Assembly (NCBI GenBank): GCA_031362985.1
Contig: JANLTO010000030.1
Span: 1-64,000, forward strand
Origin: SHZL01 sp031362985
GTDB taxonomy: Bacteria; Pseudomonadota; Gammaproteobacteria; Xanthomonadales; SZUA-36
Direction of reading: 5' to 3'
DNA: 64,000 nucleotides
A program made the translations under genes and the position numbers. This document shows, piece after piece, positions 7,771 to 14,596 of this stretch (position 1 is its first letter; each line of letters begins with the position of its first letter). Below the pieces are notes generated by a model. That model was not told where the DNA came from, made no database searches, and saw nothing but the letters and a program-made list of their open reading frames with translations.

Positions 7771-8163
7771 ATGGCAACTGAACAATACTACGGAACCGGT
7801 CGACGCAAATCGTCATCAGCACGCGTATTCATGACCCGTGGTACGGGCAAAATCATCGTCAATAACCGGCCACTTGATGAGTTCTTCGGCCGTGAAACCT
7901 CCTGCATGGTGGTGCGTCAACCTCTGCAAAAGGTGGAAATGGCTGACAAGTGGGACCTCAAAGTCACCGTAGAAGGCGGCGGAATTTCCGGACAAGCCGG
8001 CGCAATCCGCCTCGGCTTGACTCGCGCCCTGATGGAATACGACGGTGAACTGCGCAAGCCACTGCGCAAAGCAGGGTACGTAACCCGCGACGCACGCGAG
8101 GTAGAGCGCAAGAAAGTTGGCTTGCACAAGGCAAGACGCGCTACGCAGTTCAGCAAGCGCTAA
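7771..8163 (+). CDS. rpsI: 30S ribosomal protein S9
   Basis: A 130-residue small-subunit protein whose C-terminal tail reaches the ribosomal P site. It has the expected YYGTGRRKSSSARVF start, the GGGISGQAGAIRLGLTRAL core and the basic RRATQFSKR end. It follows rplM in the usual operon. A tRNA gene starts 27 bp after its stop. Confidence 0.98.
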   Translation: MATEQYYGTGRRKSSSARVFMTRGTGKIIVNNRPLDEFFGRETSCMVVRQPLQKVEMADKWDLKVTVEGGGISGQAGAIRLGLTRALMEYDGELRKPLRKAGYVTRDAREVERKKVGLHKARRATQFSKR

Positions 8164-8190
8164 TACCGCGCGAGGGTCCACGATCTCAAT

Positions 8191-8263
8191 TGGGGGGTCG
8201 TCTAGTGGTAGGACTGCGGACTCTGACTCCGCCAGCGGGGGTTCGAATCCCTCCCCCCCAGCC
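8191..8263 (+). tRNA. tRNA-Gln (anticodon CUG)
   Basis: It folds as a cloverleaf. The acceptor TGGGGGG (8191-8197) pairs with CCCCCCA (8253-8259). The D arm is GTC/GAC. The anticodon stem is GCGGA/TCCGC around the loop CTCTGAC, so the anticodon is CTG. The T loop is TTCGAAT, the discriminator is G and the CCA end is encoded. The U1-A72 pair is typical of bacterial tRNA-Gln. The total is 73 nt: the T arm appears one base short on each side compared with usual tRNA-Gln (75 nt), within runs of G and C. Confidence 0.9.
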
Positions 8264-8274
8264 ATAAATAAAAA

Positions 8275-8297
8275 AGCCGCCCTAATGGGCGGCTTTT
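8275..8297 (+). terminator. Rho-independent terminator after tRNA-Gln
   Basis: A perfect 7-bp stem GCCGCCC/GGGCGGC with a TAAT loop is followed by TTTTT and preceded by an A run. It begins 11 nt after the tRNA CCA and closes the rplM-rpsI-tRNA unit. Confidence 0.9.
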
Positions 8298-8727
8298 TAG
8301 TTTATCGTTGGGGAGGTTGGAGATGCAGAACCGCTGTCGGCCAAGGGCCGAGGGGTTCGACAAATTCGCCGGGAGGCCACTCGCGCACGTCCTTGTGCTT
8401 CGCGGCACCGGTTCATCCGTGAACAATGCGAATTTGGTCGCAGGAGCAAGGCGAGTGCACCCGAAGGGCAAAAACCAGGGATGTTTTTTGACTATCCTTC
8501 CCCTCAGGTAGCTTGCACTGGCGGGCGCCTCAATTCCGTGACATTTTACCGTCATCTGGATAGAAAACGGATGAGGCAGAACTTTCAATATCTAAAGGAT
8601 TCGTGGAAAAGCGCTTTGATGCCTCCTATATTCATCAGCCCGAAAAAAACTTGGGCAAAAAGAATCGCTGGACACGAGTTATGCGAGTGAGGGCGAGCAT
8701 GATTGCAATGAAAGGCCCTTTTTCCAA
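8298..8727 (+). other. Gene-free 430-bp stretch, possible dispersed repeat
   Basis: I find no convincing gene here. Short open frames exist on both strands but lack ribosome sites and recognisable products. Several small inverted repeats occur, including GTTCA-TCCG-TGAAC at 8411-8424. The patchwork of short GC-rich motifs between about 8340 and 8480 has the look of an intergenic repeat element rather than coding DNA. The right-hand end is more AT-rich and may hold the promoter of the acyltransferase gene. Confidence 0.35.
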
Positions 8728-9888
8728 ATGACTGCAGCGCAGGCCCCCGAAGGTCAATATGTTGCCTCTCTCACAGGACTGCGCGGTATCGCAGCTTTTG
8801 CCGTGTTTTTATTCCACTTTGGTGCGCTGAATCCAGGAATCCGATTGGACATGCAGGTACCCATGATCGGCAGCGCCCTGCAGTTTCCGCTGGGCTTTGG
8901 CTTTGCTGGCGTGGACATATTTTTTGTGCTGAGCGGGTTCCTCCTGACGCTGCCTTTCGCGCAATCAGCGCTCGCGGGCGAGGCGCGTCCATCGCTGCGC
9001 CAATACTTCAAACGGCGCTTCTTGCGAGTGTTCCCGGCGTACTACGCGCAGTTGTTTATCATCCTGATGGCAGGTTCCTGGTTCATTACCTGGAAGCCCC
9101 AGACCGTCGCAACCTTTGCCGCTCATCTCGTGATGTTCTTCAATATCAGGCTGTATCCGGTTGAACCCATGGTCGGAGTCTGGTGGACTCTACCGGTGGA
9201 GATGGGGTTCTATCTGCTGCTACCTTTTCTGCAGCCTTTGTTACGCCCGTCACGATGGGTGCCGACACTGCTGACCGGCGTGCTCGTGAGCATGTTGTAC
9301 CGAAACTGGGTCGCACTACATTTCGGTTCGGCGGCTGGGGCGGGCGCGTTTCTTCTACCCTCACTGCTGCCGGGCAGTCTGACCGAGTTTTTGTTGGGCG
9401 CAAGCGCTGCCATTATCGCCCAGTACTTCGCAGTGAGTCAGAAGCCCCGGCCTGCCCCGTGGGCACTGGACCTGATGTTCGTCCTGGGAATCGCCTTGTC
9501 GGTGCTGTGGCTGGACCAGGTCGTTTTGGCCGCAGCCGAGGAATACTGGCTTGGCCACTGGAGTATGATTATTGCGCCATTGGCGTTGGGATTACCGCTG
9601 GCAACGATCTCTTTGGCCCTGTACTGGGGCAGCCGCTTAGGCGCTTTCTTGCTTTCCAACCGAGTGGTGTATTTCCTCGGGGTAATTTCATACAGCCTTT
9701 ACCTGTGGCACTTTGTCGTCATGCTGCAATTGCAGTTCTTGATTGGTGAAAGCTATAGCAGCATGTCCAATTGGTTCAAATTCCCACTCGCCACCGTCGC
9801 GGTCATCCTCACTGCCAGTATCAGTTACTATGCGATTGAAAAACCGTTTTACAAACTGAAAGCCACTCGTCAGGCACTAATATCGTGA
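8728..9888 (+). CDS. Acyltransferase family 3 membrane protein (OafA-like)
   Basis: A 386-residue integral membrane acyltransferase of the type that O-acetylates lipopolysaccharide, exopolysaccharide or other surface glycans. The N-terminus has the family motifs LTGLRGIAAFAVFLFHF (with the conserved R and H) and GFAGVDIFFVLSGFLLTLPF. YFKRRFLRVFPAYYAQL follows, then about eight more hydrophobic segments. The C-terminal GVISYSLYLWHFVVMLQLQF is also conserved. There is no SGNH extension. It stands alone between the gene-free stretch and a convergent gene, so the glycan target cannot be inferred. Confidence 0.88.
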   Translation: MTAAQAPEGQYVASLTGLRGIAAFAVFLFHFGALNPGIRLDMQVPMIGSALQFPLGFGFAGVDIFFVLSGFLLTLPFAQSALAGEARPSLRQYFKRRFLRVFPAYYAQLFIILMAGSWFITWKPQTVATFAAHLVMFFNIRLYPVEPMVGVWWTLPVEMGFYLLLPFLQPLLRPSRWVPTLLTGVLVSMLYRNWVALHFGSAAGAGAFLLPSLLPGSLTEFLLGASAAIIAQYFAVSQKPRPAPWALDLMFVLGIALSVLWLDQVVLAAAEEYWLGHWSMIIAPLALGLPLATISLALYWGSRLGAFLLSNRVVYFLGVISYSLYLWHFVVMLQLQFLIGESYSSMSNWFKFPLATVAVILTASISYYAIEKPFYKLKATRQALIS

Positions 9889-9945
9889 TCATTGGCGCTT
9901 CGCGCTGTAGCTGCGAGGAGACTGCGCTGCGGATGCGGTCCAAAA

Positions 9946-9963
9946 GCCGCCCTGGCGGGCGGC
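9946..9963 (+). terminator. Hairpin downstream of acyltransferase gene (weak terminator)
   Basis: A perfect 7-bp GCCGCCC/GGGCGGC stem with a TGGC loop follows an A run and uses the same stem sequence as the tRNA terminator at 8275. The T tract is poor (CTTGTGGTT), so termination is uncertain. It lies between two converging genes. Confidence 0.4.
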
Positions 9964-9985
9964 CTTGTGGTTACCGCTGTCCTGC

Positions 9986-10393
9986 CTACTCTGTAACGTT
10001 CGTGATTGCCTGTGAACAGGAAGCACTGAGGGCCGATGACTGAGAGGCCAGGCAGGCAAGAATTCGCCCTTCTCCCGCTACTACATCCTTGCACAGCTTT
10101 ACAACATCGCTGCCGCACTGTTCGACAAAGTAGCTCAGGACCACTTCTGCCGCTTCCAGCTGGGATGCCGCTTCATACAAAGCGTACTGGCACTGGTTTG
10201 AGAGTTTGTCTTCGTAGGCATAGAAACAGGCCGCCAGCCGTCCTTCGCCCAGGGTCACTCCTTTGCAATATTGCTCAATTTCAGTTGCACAGCCTTTTTG
10301 CACGTCTGCAACGAGGTCTTGTGCGCTGGCAGTGCCGAAAGCAAAAGTTACACATGCGGCGGCACAGATATTAAACAGGGTCGTTCTCTTCAT
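9986..10393 (-). CDS. Secreted cysteine-rich repeat (GLG1-type) protein
   Basis: A 135-residue exported protein. The signal peptide is MKRTTLFNICAAACVTFAFGTASA, cut before QDL. The mature part holds two copies of the Golgi-type cysteine-rich repeat, recognised by CKGVTLGEGRLAACFYAYED and CKDVVAGEGRILACLASQSS, each flanked by paired cysteines. In bacteria these repeats occur in periplasmic proteins of unknown function; disulfide bonding is likely. It is oriented convergently to the acyltransferase and divergently from the esterase gene. Confidence 0.8.
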   Translation of the reverse strand: MKRTTLFNICAAACVTFAFGTASAQDLVADVQKGCATEIEQYCKGVTLGEGRLAACFYAYEDKLSNQCQYALYEAASQLEAAEVVLSYFVEQCGSDVVKLCKDVVAGEGRILACLASQSSALSASCSQAITNVTE

Positions 10394-10556
10394 CTCTTGG
10401 CTTCTCCTGGAAAAATGTTGAAGTCAGCATGCCGGACCACAAACTAATGGCTGCTGCTCCGGATGAGTGCAAAGTATCGAAAGATACCCGCCCATTGTAG
10501 CCGAAGAGCCATAATTGGGAGGATGATATTGGCCAGGCACAAGGAATTCCAAATTC

Positions 10557-11483
10557 ATGATTAGTTGGCAAGCGCGACTCTTCAACGTGTTTCTCAAGGT
10601 TGCAGGCCGAAGACATCCCGGCAAGCACACGGTTGCAGATATCCGCCGCAAGGTCGCGCGTGCAGACCAGTGGTTTGCAAAATTGCCCAAGGGGGTGCAT
10701 GTCCAGCAACAATCCCTGGGCGGAATTCCTGTGCGGTGGATCAGGCTGGCGTCCGCAAGCAATAAGGGCACCATCTTCTTCATTCACGGCGGCGCGTGGT
10801 GCGTTGAGACTCCCAATCTGCACACCGGCCTGGCTGCCCGCCTGGCCCTCGCACTGGGCATGGACGTGGTGATGCCGCACTATCGCCTGGCACCGGAACA
10901 CCCGTTTCCGGCAGGAAGCGAGGATTGTTGGGCGGCCTGGCATGGTTTGCTACAGTCCGGTATGGCCCCGGCCAGCGTGGTACTTATAGGTGATTCGGCG
11001 GGTGGCGCCTTGGCTCTGGGCCTGTTGGCACAACTGCGCAAGGCAGGCATGGTCCTGCCGCGCAGTGCTTTATTGCTCTCACCGGCGACGGATTTGGCGA
11101 TGGGGGGCCGTTCTGTAGTTGACAATCGCCAGAGCGATTCGATGTTTCGGGTTACCACTATGTTCCTGTTCCGTCACTGGTATCTCGGCGACAGGTCCCC
11201 CACGGACCCGCTGGCTAGCCCCTATTGGGGGGATTTTACCGGCTTTCCACCGCTGCTGTTCCAGGTCAGCGGTGCGGAAATCCTGCTGGACAACAGCGTG
11301 CTGGCTGCAGCCAAGGCCAAGCGCGAGGGGGTCACTACCCAGCTGAGTATTTGGCCGGGAATGCCGCATGACTTCACCCTGTTTCCTTTCCTGCCCGAAG
11401 CAGGCTCAGGCATACGTGAAATGGTGCAGTTTGTTGAGCGGCACCCGGCACGTGCGCATAAGGCCGTTAGCTCAACCCCTTAA
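10557..11483 (+). CDS. Alpha/beta hydrolase, hormone-sensitive-lipase (esterase) family
   Basis: A 308-residue esterase. The oxyanion-hole motif FIHGGAW is at 75-81. The nucleophile is S147 in IGDSAGG and the base H271 in MPHDF. The acid position is occupied by the SGAEILLDNS segment, so the acid is E241 or nearby D245 rather than a plain DPL motif; this occurs in some family members. YRLAPEHPFPAG is also diagnostic. No signal peptide is seen, so it is probably cytosolic and acts on short-chain esters. Its end overlaps the end of the convergent SirB2 gene by 17 bp. Confidence 0.9.
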   Translation: MISWQARLFNVFLKVAGRRHPGKHTVADIRRKVARADQWFAKLPKGVHVQQQSLGGIPVRWIRLASASNKGTIFFIHGGAWCVETPNLHTGLAARLALALGMDVVMPHYRLAPEHPFPAGSEDCWAAWHGLLQSGMAPASVVLIGDSAGGALALGLLAQLRKAGMVLPRSALLLSPATDLAMGGRSVVDNRQSDSMFRVTTMFLFRHWYLGDRSPTDPLASPYWGDFTGFPPLLFQVSGAEILLDNSVLAAAKAKREGVTTQLSIWPGMPHDFTLFPFLPEAGSGIREMVQFVERHPARAHKAVSSTP

Positions 11484-11868
11484 CCCAGGATAGGAAACCC
11501 AGCGGTGACTTGCTCACCGCCACGCTGACGATCCAGCAAAAAACCAGTACGGCAGCAACAAATGCTGGCAGCGAACGGGACCTTTCCGGCGCAGAACGCA
11601 TGGCCGTTATGCCGAGCAGGATGTACACCACCAATCCGCTGATCTTGGCGCCCAACCAATCCATCCCCACAGGTACCTGATCAGCCAGAGCTAACATCGC
11701 CATGGCGCTGGCCAGCAGCAAGGTGTCGACCACGTGTGGGAGGACGCGCGCTGCGCGGGTGAACACCCACGGTGATTGCTGCATGCGCCCGGTCCAGCGC
11801 AAGGCGAATCCGCAGATGCTGATCACCGCCAGGCTCATGTGCAAATGTCTGAATAACAGATAGTTCAT
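11467..11868 (-). CDS. SirB2-family membrane protein
   Basis: A 133-residue protein with four hydrophobic helices: HLHMSLAVISICGFALRW, HVVDTLLLASAMAMLAL, ISGLVVYILLGITAM and PAFVAAVLVFCWIVSVAVS. The N-terminal LLFRHLHMSLAVISICGF pattern is that of SirB2/YcgQ-like proteins. Its function is unknown; the family was named from an invasion-gene regulator locus, without direct evidence. It is transcribed away from the Fur box at 11931, so that site could affect it as well as the cupredoxin gene. Confidence 0.8.
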   Translation of the reverse strand: MNYLLFRHLHMSLAVISICGFALRWTGRMQQSPWVFTRAARVLPHVVDTLLLASAMAMLALADQVPVGMDWLGAKISGLVVYILLGITAMRSAPERSRSLPAFVAAVLVFCWIVSVAVSKSPLGFLSWVKGLS

Positions 11869-11930
11869 GGGGCAAGTCTGCCACGAAAATTGGGTGGATG
11901 ATTAGCCCTTGGAGTAGGAGCTTGCATATA

Positions 11931-11953
11931 CAAATGATAATCATTATCATTTG
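11931..11953. promoter_or_regulatory. Fur box
   Basis: A 23-bp almost perfect palindrome, CAAATGATAATcATTATCATTTG, fits the classical Fur operator built from GATAAT hexamers. It lies between the divergent sirB2-type gene (start 11868) and the cupredoxin gene (start 12005). Iron-repressed transcription of the cupredoxin-FTR1 pair is the natural reading. Confidence 0.9.
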
Positions 11954-12004
11954 CACACTATTATTGATTTACGACTGAAACAAGAATCGGCCGGAGTAAA
12001 GGTA

Positions 12005-12385
12005 ATGCTGAAAACCATCCATTCGATGTTGCTGCCGGGTTCATTGGCCCCAGGTCTGTTGGTCCCGGGTATATTGGCTTTGGGTCTGGTGACCTGGAGC
12101 AGTGCCCATGCCGATACGCCTGTTTTCGACATTGTCATCAAAGATCATCAGTTCCACCCGGCCAGGGTGCAAGTGCCGGCTGGTGTCAAAGTCAAGCTGA
12201 TCGTTGACAACCAGGACCCGACCCCCGAAGAGTTTGAAAGTTACGAATTCAACCGGGAAAAAGTCATCATGGGCAATAGCAGTGCGACGCTGTTTATTGG
12301 TCCATTGGAGGTCGGTGAATACCCGTTCTTTGGAGAATTCAACCCGGAAACCGCACAAGGCATGCTGGTCGTCACTGCACCCTAA
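12005..12385 (+). CDS. Periplasmic cupredoxin-domain protein (EfeO-like), iron transport partner
   Basis: A 127-residue exported protein. The signal peptide runs over SLAPGLLVPGILALGLVTWSSAHA, and the mature part starts DTPVFDIVIKDHQFHPARVQVPAG, the typical opening of the EfeO-type cupredoxin domain. The C-terminal YPFFGEFNPETAQGMLVV keeps the family fold; the classical blue-copper Cys ligand is absent. I start it at 12005 (GGAG/AAAGG upstream) rather than at an ATG inside the Fur box. The FTR1 gene begins 12 bp downstream. The protein likely binds or oxidises ferrous iron for the permease. Confidence 0.85.
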   Translation: MLKTIHSMLLPGSLAPGLLVPGILALGLVTWSSAHADTPVFDIVIKDHQFHPARVQVPAGVKVKLIVDNQDPTPEEFESYEFNREKVIMGNSSATLFIGPLEVGEYPFFGEFNPETAQGMLVVTAP

Positions 12386-12397
12386 AAGGAAAAAATC

Positions 12398-13918
12398 TTG
12401 TTCGCCTCATCCATCATTTTATTTCGCGAGAGCCTGGAAGCGGCTCTGATTATCAGCATCGTCCTCACCGCAACCCGTGGCCTTCGACATCGCGGTTTGT
12501 GGGTAAACATCGGTGTACTGGCAGGCATCGCTGGAGCGATCGTGGTCGCAGTATTCGCCCGGCAAATATCTGACCTGGCCGAAGGCACAGGACAGGAATT
12601 GTTCAACGCCTGCGTCCTGTTGACTGCATGCGTGATGCTGGGCTGGCACAACGTCTGGATGGCCAGTCATGCACGTGAGCTATCCGCCCAGGTCAACCGG
12701 GTCGGCCGGGCGGTGCATACAGGGGAGCGGCATATGAGCGCGCTGGCCATCGTGGTGGGCCTGGCCGTTTTGCGGGAAGGCTCTGAAGTTGTCCTGTTTC
12801 TTACCGGCATATTGGCCGGTGACGCGCAAGTCTCACTGGTGCTTGCGGGGGCAGCGATGGGCCTTGCCGCTGGCGTCCTCTTTGGAGTGCTGCTTTACCT
12901 CGGGATGATGCGCATTCCGGTACGCCACCTGTTTACGGCCACCAGCGGACTAATCCTCGTCCTGGCTGCCGGCCTGGCTGCCCAAGCGGCTGGATACCTG
13001 ATACAAGCCGGGTATATCCCTGCTTTACAGGAACCGATTTGGGACAGTAGTGCGTTTCTCACGGATAACAGCATCATGGGGCGGTTGCTGCATTCGCTGA
13101 TGGGCTATACCGCGCGCCCCAGCGGCATGCAACTCGTCTTCTGGGCTTGCACTTTTGTTGTGATCTGGGGCCTGATGGCGTTGCCCCGCAAGCGTAGCGC
13201 CCACCCTCGAGCGACGTTTGCGCTTGCCGCGTTCCTGATTGCTGGATTGGGCTTGCTGCAGCCCGGCGAGGCATCCGCAAGCCACAAGATTTACTCGCCC
13301 ATCGTCGATTTCGGAGAGACGGAGATTGAGTTGCGTGGTCACTATAATTTCGATGATGACGACGAGGTGGATGGCTCGCAAAAGTACAAGCTCGACTTTG
13401 GTCGGGGCGTCACCCCGCACTGGTTCACAGAAGTCGTCCTGGAATATGAACACGGGCCTGGCGAAGGTGGCGTATTGGAAGCAGTGGAATGGGAGAATGT
13501 CATCCAACTGACAGAGCAAGGGGAATACGCATTCGATTGGGGCGTGTTGGTGGAATATTCCCATGCGTTGGAAGATGGTCACGCAGACAAAATCGAATTC
13601 GGCCCCCTGGTGCAGAAGGAGTTCGGCCGCCAGGTTTGGACTGGCAACCTCATCCTTGAGGCGCCCTTAAGCGGTGACGAGGGAGTCGAATGGGAATTCG
13701 CTACGCGCTTGCAGCGGCGCATCAGCCCGGCTTTCGAGCCGGCCCTGGAAGCGTACTGGTCCGAAGATGAATTGCAGATAGGTCCGGCTTTACTGGGGCA
13801 AACCCGGATGGGGCAAGGGACAACCATATTCGCCTGGCAGGCAGGTATTCTCGCTGGCCTGACCCATGCCACACCGGATGTGACTGTTCGTTTCCTGATA
13901 GAGCTTGAGTTTTACTGA
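12398..13918 (+). CDS. FTR1-family iron permease fused to a beta-barrel-like domain
   Basis: A 506-residue product from a TTG start with AAAGGA upstream. Residues 1-262 are a complete FTR1/EfeU-type permease: REXXE motifs RESLE (10-14) and REGSE (126-130) and about seven membrane helices. Residues 263-295 (RKRSAHPRATFALAAFLIAG to EASA) look exactly like a signal peptide, with basic start, apolar core and AxA end. Residues 296-506 are amphipathic beta strands of the outer-membrane-barrel type (TEIELRGHYNF, LDFGRGVTPHWFTEVVLEYE) ending in LIELEFY. FTR1 proteins normally stop at about 280 residues. An in-frame ATG at 13175 could start the second part separately. Fur control is expected. The stop region overlaps nsrR by 7 bp, tail to tail. 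Confidence 0.88.
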   Translation: MFASSIILFRESLEAALIISIVLTATRGLRHRGLWVNIGVLAGIAGAIVVAVFARQISDLAEGTGQELFNACVLLTACVMLGWHNVWMASHARELSAQVNRVGRAVHTGERHMSALAIVVGLAVLREGSEVVLFLTGILAGDAQVSLVLAGAAMGLAAGVLFGVLLYLGMMRIPVRHLFTATSGLILVLAAGLAAQAAGYLIQAGYIPALQEPIWDSSAFLTDNSIMGRLLHSLMGYTARPSGMQLVFWACTFVVIWGLMALPRKRSAHPRATFALAAFLIAGLGLLQPGEASASHKIYSPIVDFGETEIELRGHYNFDDDDEVDGSQKYKLDFGRGVTPHWFTEVVLEYEHGPGEGGVLEAVEWENVIQLTEQGEYAFDWGVLVEYSHALEDGHADKIEFGPLVQKEFGRQVWTGNLILEAPLSGDEGVEWEFATRLQRRISPAFEPALEAYWSEDELQIGPALLGQTRMGQGTTIFAWQAGILAGLTHATPDVTVRFLIELEFY

Positions 13919-14367
13919 GGATGCGCCGGCCGTTTGCGGGAACTGCGCAATAAGCTCGTGAGGGCCTTCTTCGGACCAAGCAAGTCTTGCAGGGTGTGTG
14001 CTTCCAGTACACCGATATAAGCCGCCAGGGCTTGGGTCAATACCTCTTTCAAGCGGCACTCAGGCTGGATAACGCACCTATCCTCGCCGCTGAAACAGGT
14101 CACCAGGTTCATATCCTCTTCCAAGTCGCAAATCACATTTGCAATGACGATTTCACTTGCCGGTCGTGCGAGGGTAATACCGCCCCCCGGTCCCCGCCGT
14201 GCATCAAGATAGCCCATGCGTACCAAATCACTGACCACCTTCATCAGATGATTTCGTGAAATGTGATAGGCGTCGGAAATTTCCCGGATGGTTGAGCGGT
14301 TGTTGCCATGCAGGCCAACGAAAATCAGCACACGCAAGGCGTAGTCAGTAAAACGGGTCAACTTCAT
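13912..14367 (-). CDS. nsrR: Rrf2-family transcriptional regulator, NsrR-type (nitric oxide sensor)
   Basis: A 151-residue winged-helix Rrf2 regulator. It begins MKLTRFTDYALRVLIFVGLH, the NsrR hallmark, with the recognition helix around SRNHLMKVVSDLVRMGYL. Cysteines at 91, 98 and 104 (CFSGEDRCVIQPEC) match the [4Fe-4S] ligand cysteines of NsrR. NsrR releases DNA when its cluster reacts with NO. The divergent TonB receptor and nitrite reductase genes are natural targets. Its C-terminus overlaps the end of the FTR1 gene. It could be a sensor of iron-sulfur status (IscR/RsrR type), but the N-terminus favours NsrR. Confidence 0.85.
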   Translation of the reverse strand: MKLTRFTDYALRVLIFVGLHGNNRSTIREISDAYHISRNHLMKVVSDLVRMGYLDARRGPGGGITLARPASEIVIANVICDLEEDMNLVTCFSGEDRCVIQPECRLKEVLTQALAAYIGVLEAHTLQDLLGPKKALTSLLRSSRKRPAHPQ

Positions 14368-14596
14368 CGCTGGTTCGTAATTGCATGTGTCACGGTGGCG
14401 TTAGGCTAAACACGGACCAGCCTCATGCGCTTGATGCAGGCCAACTCCAACCCAACTGCGGTAAAAGCAACCATTGAGGCGCGGTGATTTCTTGCCAGTG
14501 ATTTTTGCTCGGGATGACACAGGTCATAAATGATGCAGCAATTTACACCTATTCTTCCGCTGCATTGTCAACGCCAGGAAGAAGAGTAGAAATTAC

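Noticed and set aside
8202..8588. 128-codon minus-strand frame covering the tRNA and gene-free stretch
   Set aside because: It runs through the tRNA and terminator and has no support.
13025..13582. 185-codon minus-strand frame under the FTR1 gene
   Set aside because: It lies opposite the permease/barrel gene and shows no recognisable motif.
14530..14580. ATGCAGC...GCTGCAT inverted repeat before the TonB receptor as an NsrR operator
   Set aside because: The 19-nt spacer does not fit the compact NsrR palindrome.
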